A stretch of 33,329 nucleotides of DNA from Gammaproteobacteria bacterium RIFCSPHIGHO2_12_FULL_43_28 (GTDB taxonomy: Bacteria; Pseudomonadota; Gammaproteobacteria; DSM-16500): the NCBI GenBank assembly GCA_001801635.1, contig MGYG01000042.1, positions 1 through 33,329 on the forward strand. Direction: 5' to 3'. This document shows, one piece after another, positions 1 to 14,810 of the stretch. Both the position numbers and the translations under genes were made by a program. The number at the start of each line of letters is the position of its first letter. The first letter of the stretch is position 1. Below the pieces are notes generated by a model, which was not told the origin of the DNA, did not search any database, and was given only the letters and a program-made list of their open reading frames with translations.

Positions 1-1
1 C

Positions 2-67
2 ACGAATAAACGCAATCCTCCTTATGACCGCAACCAAGTTGTCGGCGCGATCGCAGCTGCATTTTAA
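2..67 (+). CDS. C-terminal fragment of an upstream protein truncated by the window edge (...TNKRNPPYDRNQVVGAIAAAF*)
   Basis: Open frame 2 from the window start to TAA at 65-67; too short to identify. Confidence 0.35.
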   Translation, partial: TNKRNPPYDRNQVVGAIAAAF

Positions 68-99
68 TGGAGGCACTGTTGCATAAATAGTTTTGTATT

Positions 100-152
100 G
101 TCATTGTGAACCTGCATGAAGCAATCCAGAAAGTAGCAACAGGATTGCTTCA
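100..152. repeat. Intergenic inverted repeat of the 'GTCATTG...GAAGCAATCC/GGATTGCTTC' family
   Basis: tgaagcaatcc (117-127) pairs with ggattgcttca (142-152); same core as the element at 29678-29758. Confidence 0.6.
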
Positions 153-222
153 GCAGCCTCGTTGCCGCGCAGTGATGTTGTGATGTGTAAATACTAATTT
201 ATGCACTTGTAAGGACTGTAAC

Positions 223-3200
223 ATGGAAATTGATGAAGGTCTCACAACAAAGCTTTGGTTTGAAGAACACGATACGAAAGCAGAAGCCATCACAACTGAA
301 GAAAAGCACTATCGTAATAAAAAAATCAACTTAAGCAAAAGTAATCTGCACTTTATCAATGCTTACTGCAAACATCAACATAGCACATGGAAGATACTAA
401 TTCACGCAGCCTGGGGCTGCCTACTCAATCGGTTAAGTACCTCTGACTTCATCAGATACGGAAGTGGAAAATTTGTTGGCGGCAAATCCACGATTAAAAT
501 TGAGCTGCCGTTAGTATTTATTGATAGCTTGATTAATGAGAAATTATCCGCCAAAAAGTATATCGATAAAATTCACCAATGCCTGGATAAAAAAAATAAG
601 CATAGCCTTGCCTTACCAGATGATCTTCGCTATTTATTATTACTGAAAGCAACTCGGCGGAAAGTCAAAAATACGGAAACCTTAGATGCCATTCGATTTC
701 CCTTGGTGTTGGTTACTGATAAGGACAGCCCTGCCCATACGACCCTCTATTATAATCACCGTTATTTTTCAACGGAAAATATAAACAATATCGAAACATA
801 TCTTGTTCAACTGATTGATGAATTGTGTCAATATCCAAAAAAGAAAATGATTCATCTCACCCTATTAACGACCGATGAGCAAGAAAAAATACTGACGCAA
901 TGGAGCAAGCCTACGTATACGCTTAAAAAGCCGTACCATGAAAATGCGTTTATTACGTTATTTGATCAGATCAGCGCTAAAAAACCTGATAACCTCGCAA
1001 TCAGCTATAATGATACCCATGTAACGTATCGTGAGCTCAATCAGGCAGCGAGCTCCATCGCGAAAAAATTAAGTGAAAAAAATATCACTGTTAATGATCG
1101 CATTTGTGTCATGATGGATAGAACTCCAGAACTCATTATGGCAATGATTGCCCTATTTAAAGTGGGTGCAATCTATGTACCCATTAACCCAAAGTTTCCT
1201 GATGACCGCATTAACTATATCTTACTTGATAGTGATGCCAAATACATTCTTACGGATAGCAAAGATAAAGTGCCAGAGCAGCATCAAACAAAAATTATTA
1301 CTATCAACACACAATGGGATGCCGTAAAACTAGCTCATCCTGCAACAAAATTTTTGCTATCACAGAAAAGCACAAATCTTAATAATATTGCTTACATTAT
1401 TTATACTTCTGGCACGACAGGAACACCCAAAGGAGTGATGATTAAGCAAATGGGTATGTGTAACCTTATTAATTGGTATGAGGGTTATTTTAATATCAAT
1501 GAAAATGATCGTTCCCTTCAATTTGCTTCGCAAGGTTTTGATACATTCATCTGTGAGACCATTCCCTACCTCGCCATCGGTGCAAGCGTACATATCGTTG
1601 AGGATAATATTAAATTAACGCCAAGTTTATTCTTCAACTGGCTAGAAAAACAAAAGATAACCATTTGTGATTTACCCACAGCCTACGCGCAAATGCTCTT
1701 CGCCATGAAATGGCCTGATACGTTGTCCATTCGAATGATCAAAATTGGTGGGGAAGCCGTTAGTAACTATCCTGATAAGACGCTACCCTTTGATATATGG
1801 AATGGATACGGCCCAACCGAGGTGACGGTTGAAGCCACGTATTATCAATTATATACTGCAAATACCCCGCCCCATAAAAATAAAAGCATCATGCCGCCGC
1901 CCATCGGAAAACCCATTGTTAATTTCGAAGCCTATATCGTCGATCGTTACTTACAATTATTGCCCGGTGGTATCGCGGGTGAATTATTAATTGGTGGGCC
2001 AGGTATTTCACCAGGGTACGTTAATCGCGATGAATTAACCAATGAAAAATTTATCGTTAATCCATTCAATCCCAAGGCAACGAGTAAACTATATAGAACG
2101 GGTGATCTAGCGCGTTGGTTATCCGATGGAAATATACAATTCATTGGTAGAAAAGACCATCAAATAAAAATTCGTGGCTATCGCATTGAGCTAGAAGACG
2201 TTGAGACGAGCCTCAGCCAACATCCTGATGTGAATGAAGTCGTGGTTATTGCAAAGGAAAAACTTAACGGTGAAAAATCATTAATCGCTTATATCTCGCC
2301 TAACCTTGAAAAGCAACGCTATCTTTATCAAGCAAGATGTTTATTATCAACTAGCACTAATCAGTTTATGGAAACAACCACAGAAGATATTTCAAAAAAT
2401 GGAGTTGCATTATCTGGCGTCAATCAACCTATTGACGTTGGACACTTTGTCCAATTACACCTAAGATTGCCCGGGTTTACAGAAAGTAAATTATTATCTG
2501 GACATGTTGTATGGCGGCAGCCTGGTCGTTGTGGTATCGCGTTTGATCTTAATGCTGAAGAAAAATCAGTGCTTGAAAAAAGTATTGATTATTATTTATC
2601 AACGCATAACGTCATGGAACTTGTGCTGAATACCGCCGCAAAACGCAGCTTACGCAAAGCATTAAGTAAAAAGTTGCCTGAGTATATGGTGCCAACCACA
2701 TTTGTCACATTACTGCAATTTCCATTGACCTTTAGTGGTAAAATTGATGTCAAGGCACTTCCACCACCCGAAAATTTTGAGCAATTATTGCGGTCGGAAA
2801 ACATACCGCCCAAATCACCGACAGAAAAGAAACTGGCAGCGATATGGTCGGATTTGCTCGGAAAAAAACATATCAGTATGACTGATAATTTTTTTGATCT
2901 GGGCGGAAATTCATTAACAGCAGCCGATTTATCCATTAAAATTCTTAATCAATTTTCCACTTCAGTCCCAACCAAAATTTTATTTGATCTTCCATACATT
3001 CCTATATTAGCTCAGTATATTGAATCAGATGGAAAACATTACGCAACGGAAAGCTTTATTCAAGAGGAAATCGATCGTGACCAACGCCTTAGTGATCTTA
3101 TCGTTCCAACGAATGTATTAAGTAAAAACTTATCCAATCCAAAGCATATTCTCCTGACTGGCGCGGGAGGCTTTCTTGGCGTGTATCTATTGCGAGAATT

Positions 3201-4266
3201 ATTGAAAGATACTGATGCGATCATTCACTGCTTCGTTCGAAAAGGTGAAATTGATACCGCGGCGCAGCGCTTGATTGCGACCATTAATAAATTCAATTTA
3301 AACAAGGATATTTCACTCACAGATAACAAGCGCGTGGTGATTATTTCAAGCGACATCAGTCTCGATCGATTTGGACTATCAACAGAACATTATGAAGCGT
3401 TAGCCAGGAAAATTGATCTCATCTATCACTGCGGTGCGCAAGTCAATATCATGGCTGCTTACAACAAATTACGTGGTAGTAACGTTCAAGGCACCATTGA
3501 AGTTATCAAATTTGCGACGACCTTTCACGATAAACCCATTCACTACATTTCAACACTTTCATCCGCCTATAAGAAAGATGAGCTCGGCAACCTGATAGAA
3601 GATTATCCCGATGAAAATTATGGTGAATTATTTGGTGGCTACGCGATTAGCAAATGGGTATCAGAGCGACTGCTCACTGAAATCAGTCATCGCGGCTTAC
3701 CCATTGCTATTTATCGTTCTGGTTACATCTTCGGTCAATCTGATAACGGGGTAACCAGTTTGAATGACGCACTACTGATGTTAATAAAAGGATGCGTTCA
3801 ACTTGGCCATGCACCAACAATGAGTGAAAAAATCACGATCCTACCGGTTGATTTTGTGAGCAAAGCAACGGTGAAAATATCCTTAGCAGAGCGCAATCGA
3901 TCAGCCGTTTATCATATTGATCACCCGACCGGTATCATGTGGTCCGACTTAATTACGTGGCTGAATGATTATGGCTATACTATTAAATTTACCTCAATGA
4001 AAGAATGGAAAAAAATGCTTACAACCATATCGCATGATAATGCGTTATACCCTTTCTTACCTTACTACCTTGCTATGCCAGATGAGGTAAAAGCCGTGAA
4101 TGTTGACACGCAAAAAGCAGCAGCGATGTTAAAAGCATTACATATTGATTATCCTGAAATAAATGACCAACTGCTTACCATCTATTTTGATTATTTGGCT
4201 GGTGTAGGCTTTCTCCCCGCGAGCAAAAGAGAAGACAAAAGCCCAACGGAGGCATTACCTGATTGA
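223..4266 (+). CDS. NRPS-like multidomain reductase: C-terminal half of a condensation domain - adenylation domain (with PilZ-like insertion) - peptidyl carrier protein - thioester reductase
   Basis: A3 YIIYTSGTTGTPKG, A5 NGYGPTEVTVEATY, A7 LYRTGDLARW, A8 DHQIKIRGYRIELEDVE, A9 LPEYMVP, A10 PLTFSGKIDVKAL, PCP DNFFDLGGNSL, reductase TGAGGFLG and GGYAISKW. RBS-like aagga at 211-215. Confidence 0.95.
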   Translation: MEIDEGLTTKLWFEEHDTKAEAITTEEKHYRNKKINLSKSNLHFINAYCKHQHSTWKILIHAAWGCLLNRLSTSDFIRYGSGKFVGGKSTIKIELPLVFIDSLINEKLSAKKYIDKIHQCLDKKNKHSLALPDDLRYLLLLKATRRKVKNTETLDAIRFPLVLVTDKDSPAHTTLYYNHRYFSTENINNIETYLVQLIDELCQYPKKKMIHLTLLTTDEQEKILTQWSKPTYTLKKPYHENAFITLFDQISAKKPDNLAISYNDTHVTYRELNQAASSIAKKLSEKNITVNDRICVMMDRTPELIMAMIALFKVGAIYVPINPKFPDDRINYILLDSDAKYILTDSKDKVPEQHQTKIITINTQWDAVKLAHPATKFLLSQKSTNLNNIAYIIYTSGTTGTPKGVMIKQMGMCNLINWYEGYFNINENDRSLQFASQGFDTFICETIPYLAIGASVHIVEDNIKLTPSLFFNWLEKQKITICDLPTAYAQMLFAMKWPDTLSIRMIKIGGEAVSNYPDKTLPFDIWNGYGPTEVTVEATYYQLYTANTPPHKNKSIMPPPIGKPIVNFEAYIVDRYLQLLPGGIAGELLIGGPGISPGYVNRDELTNEKFIVNPFNPKATSKLYRTGDLARWLSDGNIQFIGRKDHQIKIRGYRIELEDVETSLSQHPDVNEVVVIAKEKLNGEKSLIAYISPNLEKQRYLYQARCLLSTSTNQFMETTTEDISKNGVALSGVNQPIDVGHFVQLHLRLPGFTESKLLSGHVVWRQPGRCGIAFDLNAEEKSVLEKSIDYYLSTHNVMELVLNTAAKRSLRKALSKKLPEYMVPTTFVTLLQFPLTFSGKIDVKALPPPENFEQLLRSENIPPKSPTEKKLAAIWSDLLGKKHISMTDNFFDLGGNSLTAADLSIKILNQFSTSVPTKILFDLPYIPILAQYIESDGKHYATESFIQEEIDRDQRLSDLIVPTNVLSKNLSNPKHILLTGAGGFLGVYLLRELLKDTDAIIHCFVRKGEIDTAAQRLIATINKFNLNKDISLTDNKRVVIISSDISLDRFGLSTEHYEALARKIDLIYHCGAQVNIMAAYNKLRGSNVQGTIEVIKFATTFHDKPIHYISTLSSAYKKDELGNLIEDYPDENYGELFGGYAISKWVSERLLTEISHRGLPIAIYRSGYIFGQSDNGVTSLNDALLMLIKGCVQLGHAPTMSEKITILPVDFVSKATVKISLAERNRSAVYHIDHPTGIMWSDLITWLNDYGYTIKFTSMKEWKKMLTTISHDNALYPFLPYYLAMPDEVKAVNVDTQKAAAMLKALHIDYPEINDQLLTIYFDYLAGVGFLPASKREDKSPTEALPD
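2305..2610 (+). other. PilZ-like domain inserted in the A domain between A8 and A9
   Basis: Extra ~100 aa: RYLYQARCLLSTSTNQFMETTTEDISKNGVALSG...GHFVQLHLRLPGFTESKLLSGHVVWRQPGRCGIAFDL. It carries (D/N)xSxxG as DISKNG (2386-2403) and the PilZ beta-strand pattern (V.L.LRLP, G.VVW, GIAF). Confidence 0.72.
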
Positions 4267-4281
4267 AAACCAGATTGCCAC

Positions 4282-4300
4282 GCCCGCAAAAAACGCGGGC
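4282..4300. repeat. Short hairpin gcccgc-aaaaaac-gcgggc, next to gctcgcaatgac of the GTCATTGCGAGC repeat family
   Basis: 6-bp perfect stem just after the NRPS stop codon; possible terminator or repeat relic. Confidence 0.4.
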
Positions 4301-4346
4301 TCGCAATGACGGCGTTAAAGCAGAAAATACGAGAATGTTTATGGAA

Positions 4347-4436
4347 CTGTGTCATGCCAGCGTGCTTTTAGCTGGCATCCAGAATGAACCTGAGAAAAGC
4401 CTGGGTGCCAGCTAAAAGCACGCTGGCATGACACAG
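4347..4436. repeat. Large palindromic intergenic repeat (MITE/REP-like), 36-bp arms with 18-nt loop
   Basis: ctgtgtcatgccagcgtgcttttagctggcatccag (4347-4382) versus ctgggtgccagctaaaagcacgctggcatgacacag (4401-4436): inverted with 1 mismatch; each arm contains a smaller palindrome (atgccagc/gctggcat). Confidence 0.9.
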
Positions 4437-4462
4437 TTTGATGAATGCTCTCGAAAATGCGG

Positions 4463-4480
4463 GCTCGCAGACGTGCGAGC
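4463..4480. terminator. Hairpin gctcgca-gacg-tgcgagc downstream of ligA; possible transcription terminator or repeat relic
   Basis: 7-bp perfect stem with 4-nt loop, adjacent to the ligA stop codon in a convergent intergenic region; no strong T-tract. Confidence 0.3.
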
Positions 4481-4488
4481 AGTTACCT

Positions 4489-10031
<5,543 letters not shown>

Positions 10032-10215
10032 TAGCTTATATCCCTACTTAATTGCGTCTTATTATGCCATGTTTTTCGCATAAAAGTGATACAAATCCAT
10101 GGGTCACCTATTCTAACTATAACCTCTGCCAGCGGTCACCGCCGATATACCGCTGTAGATTCCCTATTCTAAATCGATTATCCTACCGATATGTACCAGT
10201 TTTTTAAGATTTTTT

Positions 10216-11298
10216 ATGGATGGTAAAAATCTGCGTAAAGAATGGCTACCTTTCCTGGTCGCACTGACTGGTATCGTGCTTTCAGCTATTTTTGCCCATT
10301 TTCTTGGCTATCATATCGAAGCCTATCTTGATCTTCTTGACGCCATTAAACATCATTTGCCTTGGCTTAGCTTCGTTATCGGCGCACTTATTTCATTATT
10401 GCTTGCCATCATTACCAAAACTGCTCTGCTTGCAAAAGCACGCACCCGCTCACTCGATGAAACCAACGAAAGTTTACGCAAGGAAATCAGCGAACGCGCA
10501 GAAGTTGAAGAAAGCAAACAAAAGCTTGAGGTAGCATTGCGGCAGGGCCAAAAACTGCAAGCGATAGGCACACTCGCTGGCGGCATCGCACATGATTTCA
10601 ACAATATCCTTTATGCCATCATTGGCTACATTGAAATGGCGCGCGACGATGTCGATAAAGAAAGCACCGTTTATAAAAACTTAGGTAAAGTCCTGGAAGC
10701 CACTGCACGCGGTCAAGAGCTAGTGTCACGAATTCTTGCCTTTAGCCGCAGACAACACCACCAGCATGACGTGGTTAACTTACGAAAGACGATAGAAGCC
10801 GCCTTAAGCCTGTTACGACCCACGATCCCAGCAAGCGTTACCATCAAATTTGAGCCAGAAATCGACCCTTGGATACTGGCCAATCAAACCCAGCTCCACC
10901 AAATTTTCGTGAATATTATTAATAACGCCGTGGATGCCATGGATGACGAAGGCCAGATTACTATCTATTTATCACGCATTCCGGCGAATGATCCCCTCCT
11001 AAAAGCATTCCCTGCAAATGAAGCGCAACCTTACTGTCGAATTGATATTGTTGACACAGGGCATGGCATGGATCAACCCACCATGGAACGCATTTTTGAG
11101 CCCTTCTTTACCACCAAAGAAGTTGGCAAAGGGACGGGGCTTGGCTTATCAATTGTACATACTATTATCAAAGAACACCGGGGGGAAATCAGTGTGGAAA
11201 GCCTCTTGGGACGCGGCGCTAAATTTACGATATTATTACCTGAGCAAGACCACAGCGAGCAACAAGGAGAACACCATGGCCAAAATACTACTGGTTGA
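10216..11298 (+). CDS. Membrane sensor histidine kinase (two TM helices, HisKA with GGIAHDFNNIL H-box, HATPase)
   Basis: GTLAGGIAHDFNNIL; N-box IINNAVDAM; G-box GTGLGLSIV. Confidence 0.93.
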   Translation: MDGKNLRKEWLPFLVALTGIVLSAIFAHFLGYHIEAYLDLLDAIKHHLPWLSFVIGALISLLLAIITKTALLAKARTRSLDETNESLRKEISERAEVEESKQKLEVALRQGQKLQAIGTLAGGIAHDFNNILYAIIGYIEMARDDVDKESTVYKNLGKVLEATARGQELVSRILAFSRRQHHQHDVVNLRKTIEAALSLLRPTIPASVTIKFEPEIDPWILANQTQLHQIFVNIINNAVDAMDDEGQITIYLSRIPANDPLLKAFPANEAQPYCRIDIVDTGHGMDQPTMERIFEPFFTTKEVGKGTGLGLSIVHTIIKEHRGEISVESLLGRGAKFTILLPEQDHSEQQGEHHGQNTTG

Positions 11299-11668
11299 AG
11301 ATGATGAGCTCGTGCGCGACATGTTGACCCAAGTCTTGCAACGCGCTTCACATCAAGTAATTCCAGCGACAAACGGCGAAGAAGCAACCTCGCTTTTGCG
11401 GACGGAAAAACCGGATATCATGGTCACTGATATCATCATGCCGAAAAAAAGCGGCATCACGCTCATCTCCGAAGTCAAAAATCGCCAGCCCGACCTTGAA
11501 ATTATTGCCATCTCTGGCGGCGGACGCCTTGATCCCACCGGCTATCTTGATCTCTCTGAAACCCTGGGCGCCTCGGTTTCCTTCGAAAAACCCATTGATA
11601 ATACAGCGCTTTTGATGGCGATTGATCTGCTTATCCACGGTAAAAGGGACAAGGCAGCAACAAAATAG
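11276..11668 (+). CDS. Single-domain response regulator (REC only)
   Basis: MAKILLVEDDELVRDML...DIMVTDIIMPKKSG...FEKPID; start inside the 11018..11668 ORF, preceded by aaggag; overlaps the kinase gene end by 23 nt. Confidence 0.92.
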   Translation: MAKILLVEDDELVRDMLTQVLQRASHQVIPATNGEEATSLLRTEKPDIMVTDIIMPKKSGITLISEVKNRQPDLEIIAISGGGRLDPTGYLDLSETLGASVSFEKPIDNTALLMAIDLLIHGKRDKAATK

Positions 11669-11673
11669 ACCAT

Positions 11674-14058
11674 TCAATCCATCCAATAACGATGATGCGT
11701 CACTCTAAATAAATCTGGCAATAAGACCGGATTATATTTTTCAATTTTAAATTGGATAGCACCCGTCTTTGCCGTATTCAATCCGATTGAATCTGCTTCA
11801 TTGTAGCGTTTAATAATGGATGGATGTGGAAAATGATAGCGATTGCGATAGCCAGTTGAATATAAAACATAGCGCGGTTCTACTGCGCGAATAAAAGCGA
11901 GCAAGCCTGAGGTGCGGCTACCATGATGCGGCGCGGTAAGAATCGTCGCTCGTAATCGCTCGCTATCCGTTTCTAACAGATTTTTTTCAGCTAATTTTTC
12001 AATATCACCGGTCAATAAAATACTTTGCTCACCATTATCAATTTGTAAAACACACGAACTATCATTGCCAAGATAAGGCGCTTTCTTTTCTGGGTATAAA
12101 AAACGAAAACGCACGTGATCCCATTCCCATGTCTCGCCAGAAAGACAATAGTTAGCATAAAATGGCTTTATTTTATCGGGCGTACTCGTTTCTATACCTA
12201 ATACTGGAAAATGGTTAAGTAAACTTTTGGCACCACCCATATGATCATTATCACCATGACTCAAGACTAGTTTATCAATTCGTTCAGCACCGATGAAGCG
12301 TAAATAAGGCAGCACCACACTCTCACCCATATCAAGACCGCGAGGATTACTTGCACCTGCATCGTAAACCAATACATGTGACTGTGTTTCCACAACGAGT
12401 GACAATCCTTGCCCGACATCAAGCATTGTCAACCAGACACCGCCTGATGCAGGCACTGGTGCTTTTACTAATAGCAATGGCAAAAGCCAAAGCACACCTA
12501 ATAATCGACCGCGTACACCGCTTGGCAAAAGCAGCAATAGTATGCCGATGAAAGCAGAAACGAATATCCAAACATTCGGTATAGCGTGGTGCCACGTTGC
12601 ATGCGGCAAATGAGATAAAAAAGTCAGAAACATCCATAACCCACCAAGACTTTTATCTGCTATCCCTAATAAAATGCTTGCGAAATTTGGTATTAAAAAT
12701 AAAAAAAGTGTGCTCAAAAAACAAAATGGCAAAATAAAAAAACCAAGCCAGGGGATAGCAACGGTGTTTGCGATAAATAAAATGAGCGACATTTCTTGAA
12801 AAAATAATAAGGAGAATGGTATCAAACCGACGCCAATGATCCACTGTGTTCTTCCCCACTTCCACCACCAACCACGCGGTGCAAGTCGTCCACCCATACC
12901 ATAAATAATGAGTGCAATAGTTCCAAATGACAACCAAAAACTTTCACTTAACACACTGAGTGGGTTCAATAATAATATGACTAACAATGCCATCGACCAT
13001 GCATGCCACGCATTAATTTGCCGACGACAGACTAATAAGATGACAAAAACACTTAACATAATAGCGGCGCGTTGTGTTGGTAACGAAAAACCAGCGAGCA
13101 AACTATAAAAAATAGCTGCCACCAATGCAGCGACACTTGCCGCAATGGACGTCGGACACCATAACATCAATCGCTCACTACGCCGCCATAAAAATGAAAA
13201 TAGAAAATGCACAAATCCCGCGAGAATACCAATATGAAGGCCTGCAATAGCCATTAAATGGTTCGTACCCGTTGCGCGTAACACTTCCCAATCAGCAGGT
13301 GCAATTTGATGACGCTCACCAAGTATTAATGCTGTTAACCAAGGGGAGGTTGGTGAATCAGGTAAGTAATGCTGCAATTTTTCATTTAGTTTTTGTCGCC
13401 ATTGATTGATTAAGTGATGCGCCGTGTGGCTTGCTATTAATTGATTCTGATTGCTTGAAATAACATAACCTTTCGCACGAATTCCATGTTGCAAAGCCCA
13501 TGCTTCATAATCATAGCCAGCAGGATTTTGTGTGCTATGCATGCGCTTTAAGCGAACTACCCATTGCCATTTATCACCTACCATTAGCGGCGGCACTTCT
13601 CCACGCCACGCCAAATGAATTTTCGCCTTTTGCTTTACTAGCTCTGAATCATACTGTCGTGTTTCTAAATCAACGATAAAGTTAGTTTGCCAATCATCTG
13701 TCACTGGTATTGATGCGATATAACCGCTGATCAACAATGGCTTTCCTTCTAAATAAGCAGGCAGCGACCAAGCTAAGGTGGAGGATGCATACCAGTAGCT
13801 ATAAGAAAATCCCAGCACAAATGCCGTCATAATATTCAGATAGTAACGATAGCGCGTGAATACAATAGACAACAACACACTCACAAAAAGTATTGTATAT
13901 ACATATAACGCGTTGGGTAGATGCGAAAAAAATTGTAAATAAACATCACCCGCCAAAAAGGCAATGGTATATAGAAACATAAGGATAACCTGAGATATTG
14001 TATAGGTTCGGTTAACCGAACTTATACGAAATATTGTCGGGTGGATGAATCCACCCAA
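11674..14058 (-). CDS. comEC: ComEC/Rec2 DNA-uptake channel protein (start possibly at 13980)
   Basis: Competence TM domain (LTALILGERHQI..., GTNHLMAIAGLHIGILAG) and C-terminal metallo-beta-lactamase domain (LSHGDNDHMGG, TAPHHGS). Confidence 0.95.
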   Translation of the reverse strand: MGGFIHPTIFRISSVNRTYTISQVILMFLYTIAFLAGDVYLQFFSHLPNALYVYTILFVSVLLSIVFTRYRYYLNIMTAFVLGFSYSYWYASSTLAWSLPAYLEGKPLLISGYIASIPVTDDWQTNFIVDLETRQYDSELVKQKAKIHLAWRGEVPPLMVGDKWQWVVRLKRMHSTQNPAGYDYEAWALQHGIRAKGYVISSNQNQLIASHTAHHLINQWRQKLNEKLQHYLPDSPTSPWLTALILGERHQIAPADWEVLRATGTNHLMAIAGLHIGILAGFVHFLFSFLWRRSERLMLWCPTSIAASVAALVAAIFYSLLAGFSLPTQRAAIMLSVFVILLVCRRQINAWHAWSMALLVILLLNPLSVLSESFWLSFGTIALIIYGMGGRLAPRGWWWKWGRTQWIIGVGLIPFSLLFFQEMSLILFIANTVAIPWLGFFILPFCFLSTLFLFLIPNFASILLGIADKSLGGLWMFLTFLSHLPHATWHHAIPNVWIFVSAFIGILLLLLPSGVRGRLLGVLWLLPLLLVKAPVPASGGVWLTMLDVGQGLSLVVETQSHVLVYDAGASNPRGLDMGESVVLPYLRFIGAERIDKLVLSHGDNDHMGGAKSLLNHFPVLGIETSTPDKIKPFYANYCLSGETWEWDHVRFRFLYPEKKAPYLGNDSSCVLQIDNGEQSILLTGDIEKLAEKNLLETDSERLRATILTAPHHGSRTSGLLAFIRAVEPRYVLYSTGYRNRYHFPHPSIIKRYNEADSIGLNTAKTGAIQFKIEKYNPVLLPDLFRVTHHRYWMD

Positions 14059-14090
14059 CGTGAAAATGTCGCTTTATTTATTCAACAATA

Positions 14091-14810
14091 CTACGACACC
14101 GCGACCAACACGCCTTCCTCTATCTTCAGCATGCGTTGCGCGCGCTTTGCGATATTCGGATCATGTGTCACCATGACGACACTGGTATGATGCTTTTGTT
14201 GTAAATTAATAAAGAGTTCTAATACGCGGTCTGCATTGTGCGGATCTAAATTACCCGTTGGTTCATCAGCAAGCACACAAAGCGGATCAGAAACAAGCGC
14301 TCTAGCAATCGCAACGCGCTGTCGCTCGCCGCCTGATAGTTGACTCAATCGATGATACATGCGTTTTTCCAAGCCAACTTGTTCTAATAAATGAGCTGCT
14401 TTTTCGCGTATCATCGCAGGTTTTTCACCACGAATTAATAGCGGCATGCCCGTATTTTCTAATGCGGTGAATTCTGGCAATAGATGATGAAATTGATAAA
14501 CAAAACCTAAATGTCGATTACGCAATTCACATTTTTCAATTTCAGTAACGTGCTGCAAATTTTTGCCGGCCAAGGTGACATGGCCGGACGTCGGTTTATC
14601 TAATCCGCCCAATAAATGCAATAAGGTGCTTTTACCCGAACCGGAGACGCCCATAATGGCGATTAATTCAGATGCCGCGACTTCCAAATCGATCTGACGC
14701 AACACTTCAATGTTGGCCGTACCATCAGAATACTTTTTACCTAAGCCTTGACACGCTAATATAGGATTATTCATATCGCAACGACTCCACTGGGTCAGTT
14801 TTAGAAGCAC
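14091..14810 (-). CDS. lolD: Lipoprotein-releasing ABC transporter ATP-binding protein LolD (start possibly at 14774)
   Basis: Walker A GVSGSGKSTLL, signature LSGGERQRVAIARAL, Walker B VLADEPTGNLD; adjacent LolC/E gene. Confidence 0.95.
   Translation of the reverse strand: MLLKLTQWSRCDMNNPILACQGLGKKYSDGTANIEVLRQIDLEVAASELIAIMGVSGSGKSTLLHLLGGLDKPTSGHVTLAGKNLQHVTEIEKCELRNRHLGFVYQFHHLLPEFTALENTGMPLLIRGEKPAMIREKAAHLLEQVGLEKRMYHRLSQLSGGERQRVAIARALVSDPLCVLADEPTGNLDPHNADRVLELFINLQQKHHTSVVMVTHDPNIAKRAQRMLKIEEGVLVAVS

Noticed and set aside
223-900. Complete condensation domain in the NRPS N-terminus
   Set aside because: No HHxxxDG motif and only about half a domain's length; treated as a degenerate/partial C domain
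2592-2936. 114-aa minus-strand ORF within the NRPS gene
   Set aside because: Antisense to conserved A9/A10 and PCP coding sequence; no recognisable domain
11018-11275. N-terminal extension of the response regulator ORF
   Set aside because: The real REC domain starts at MAKILLVEDD (11276) after a good RBS; the upstream part overlaps the kinase catalytic domain out of frame
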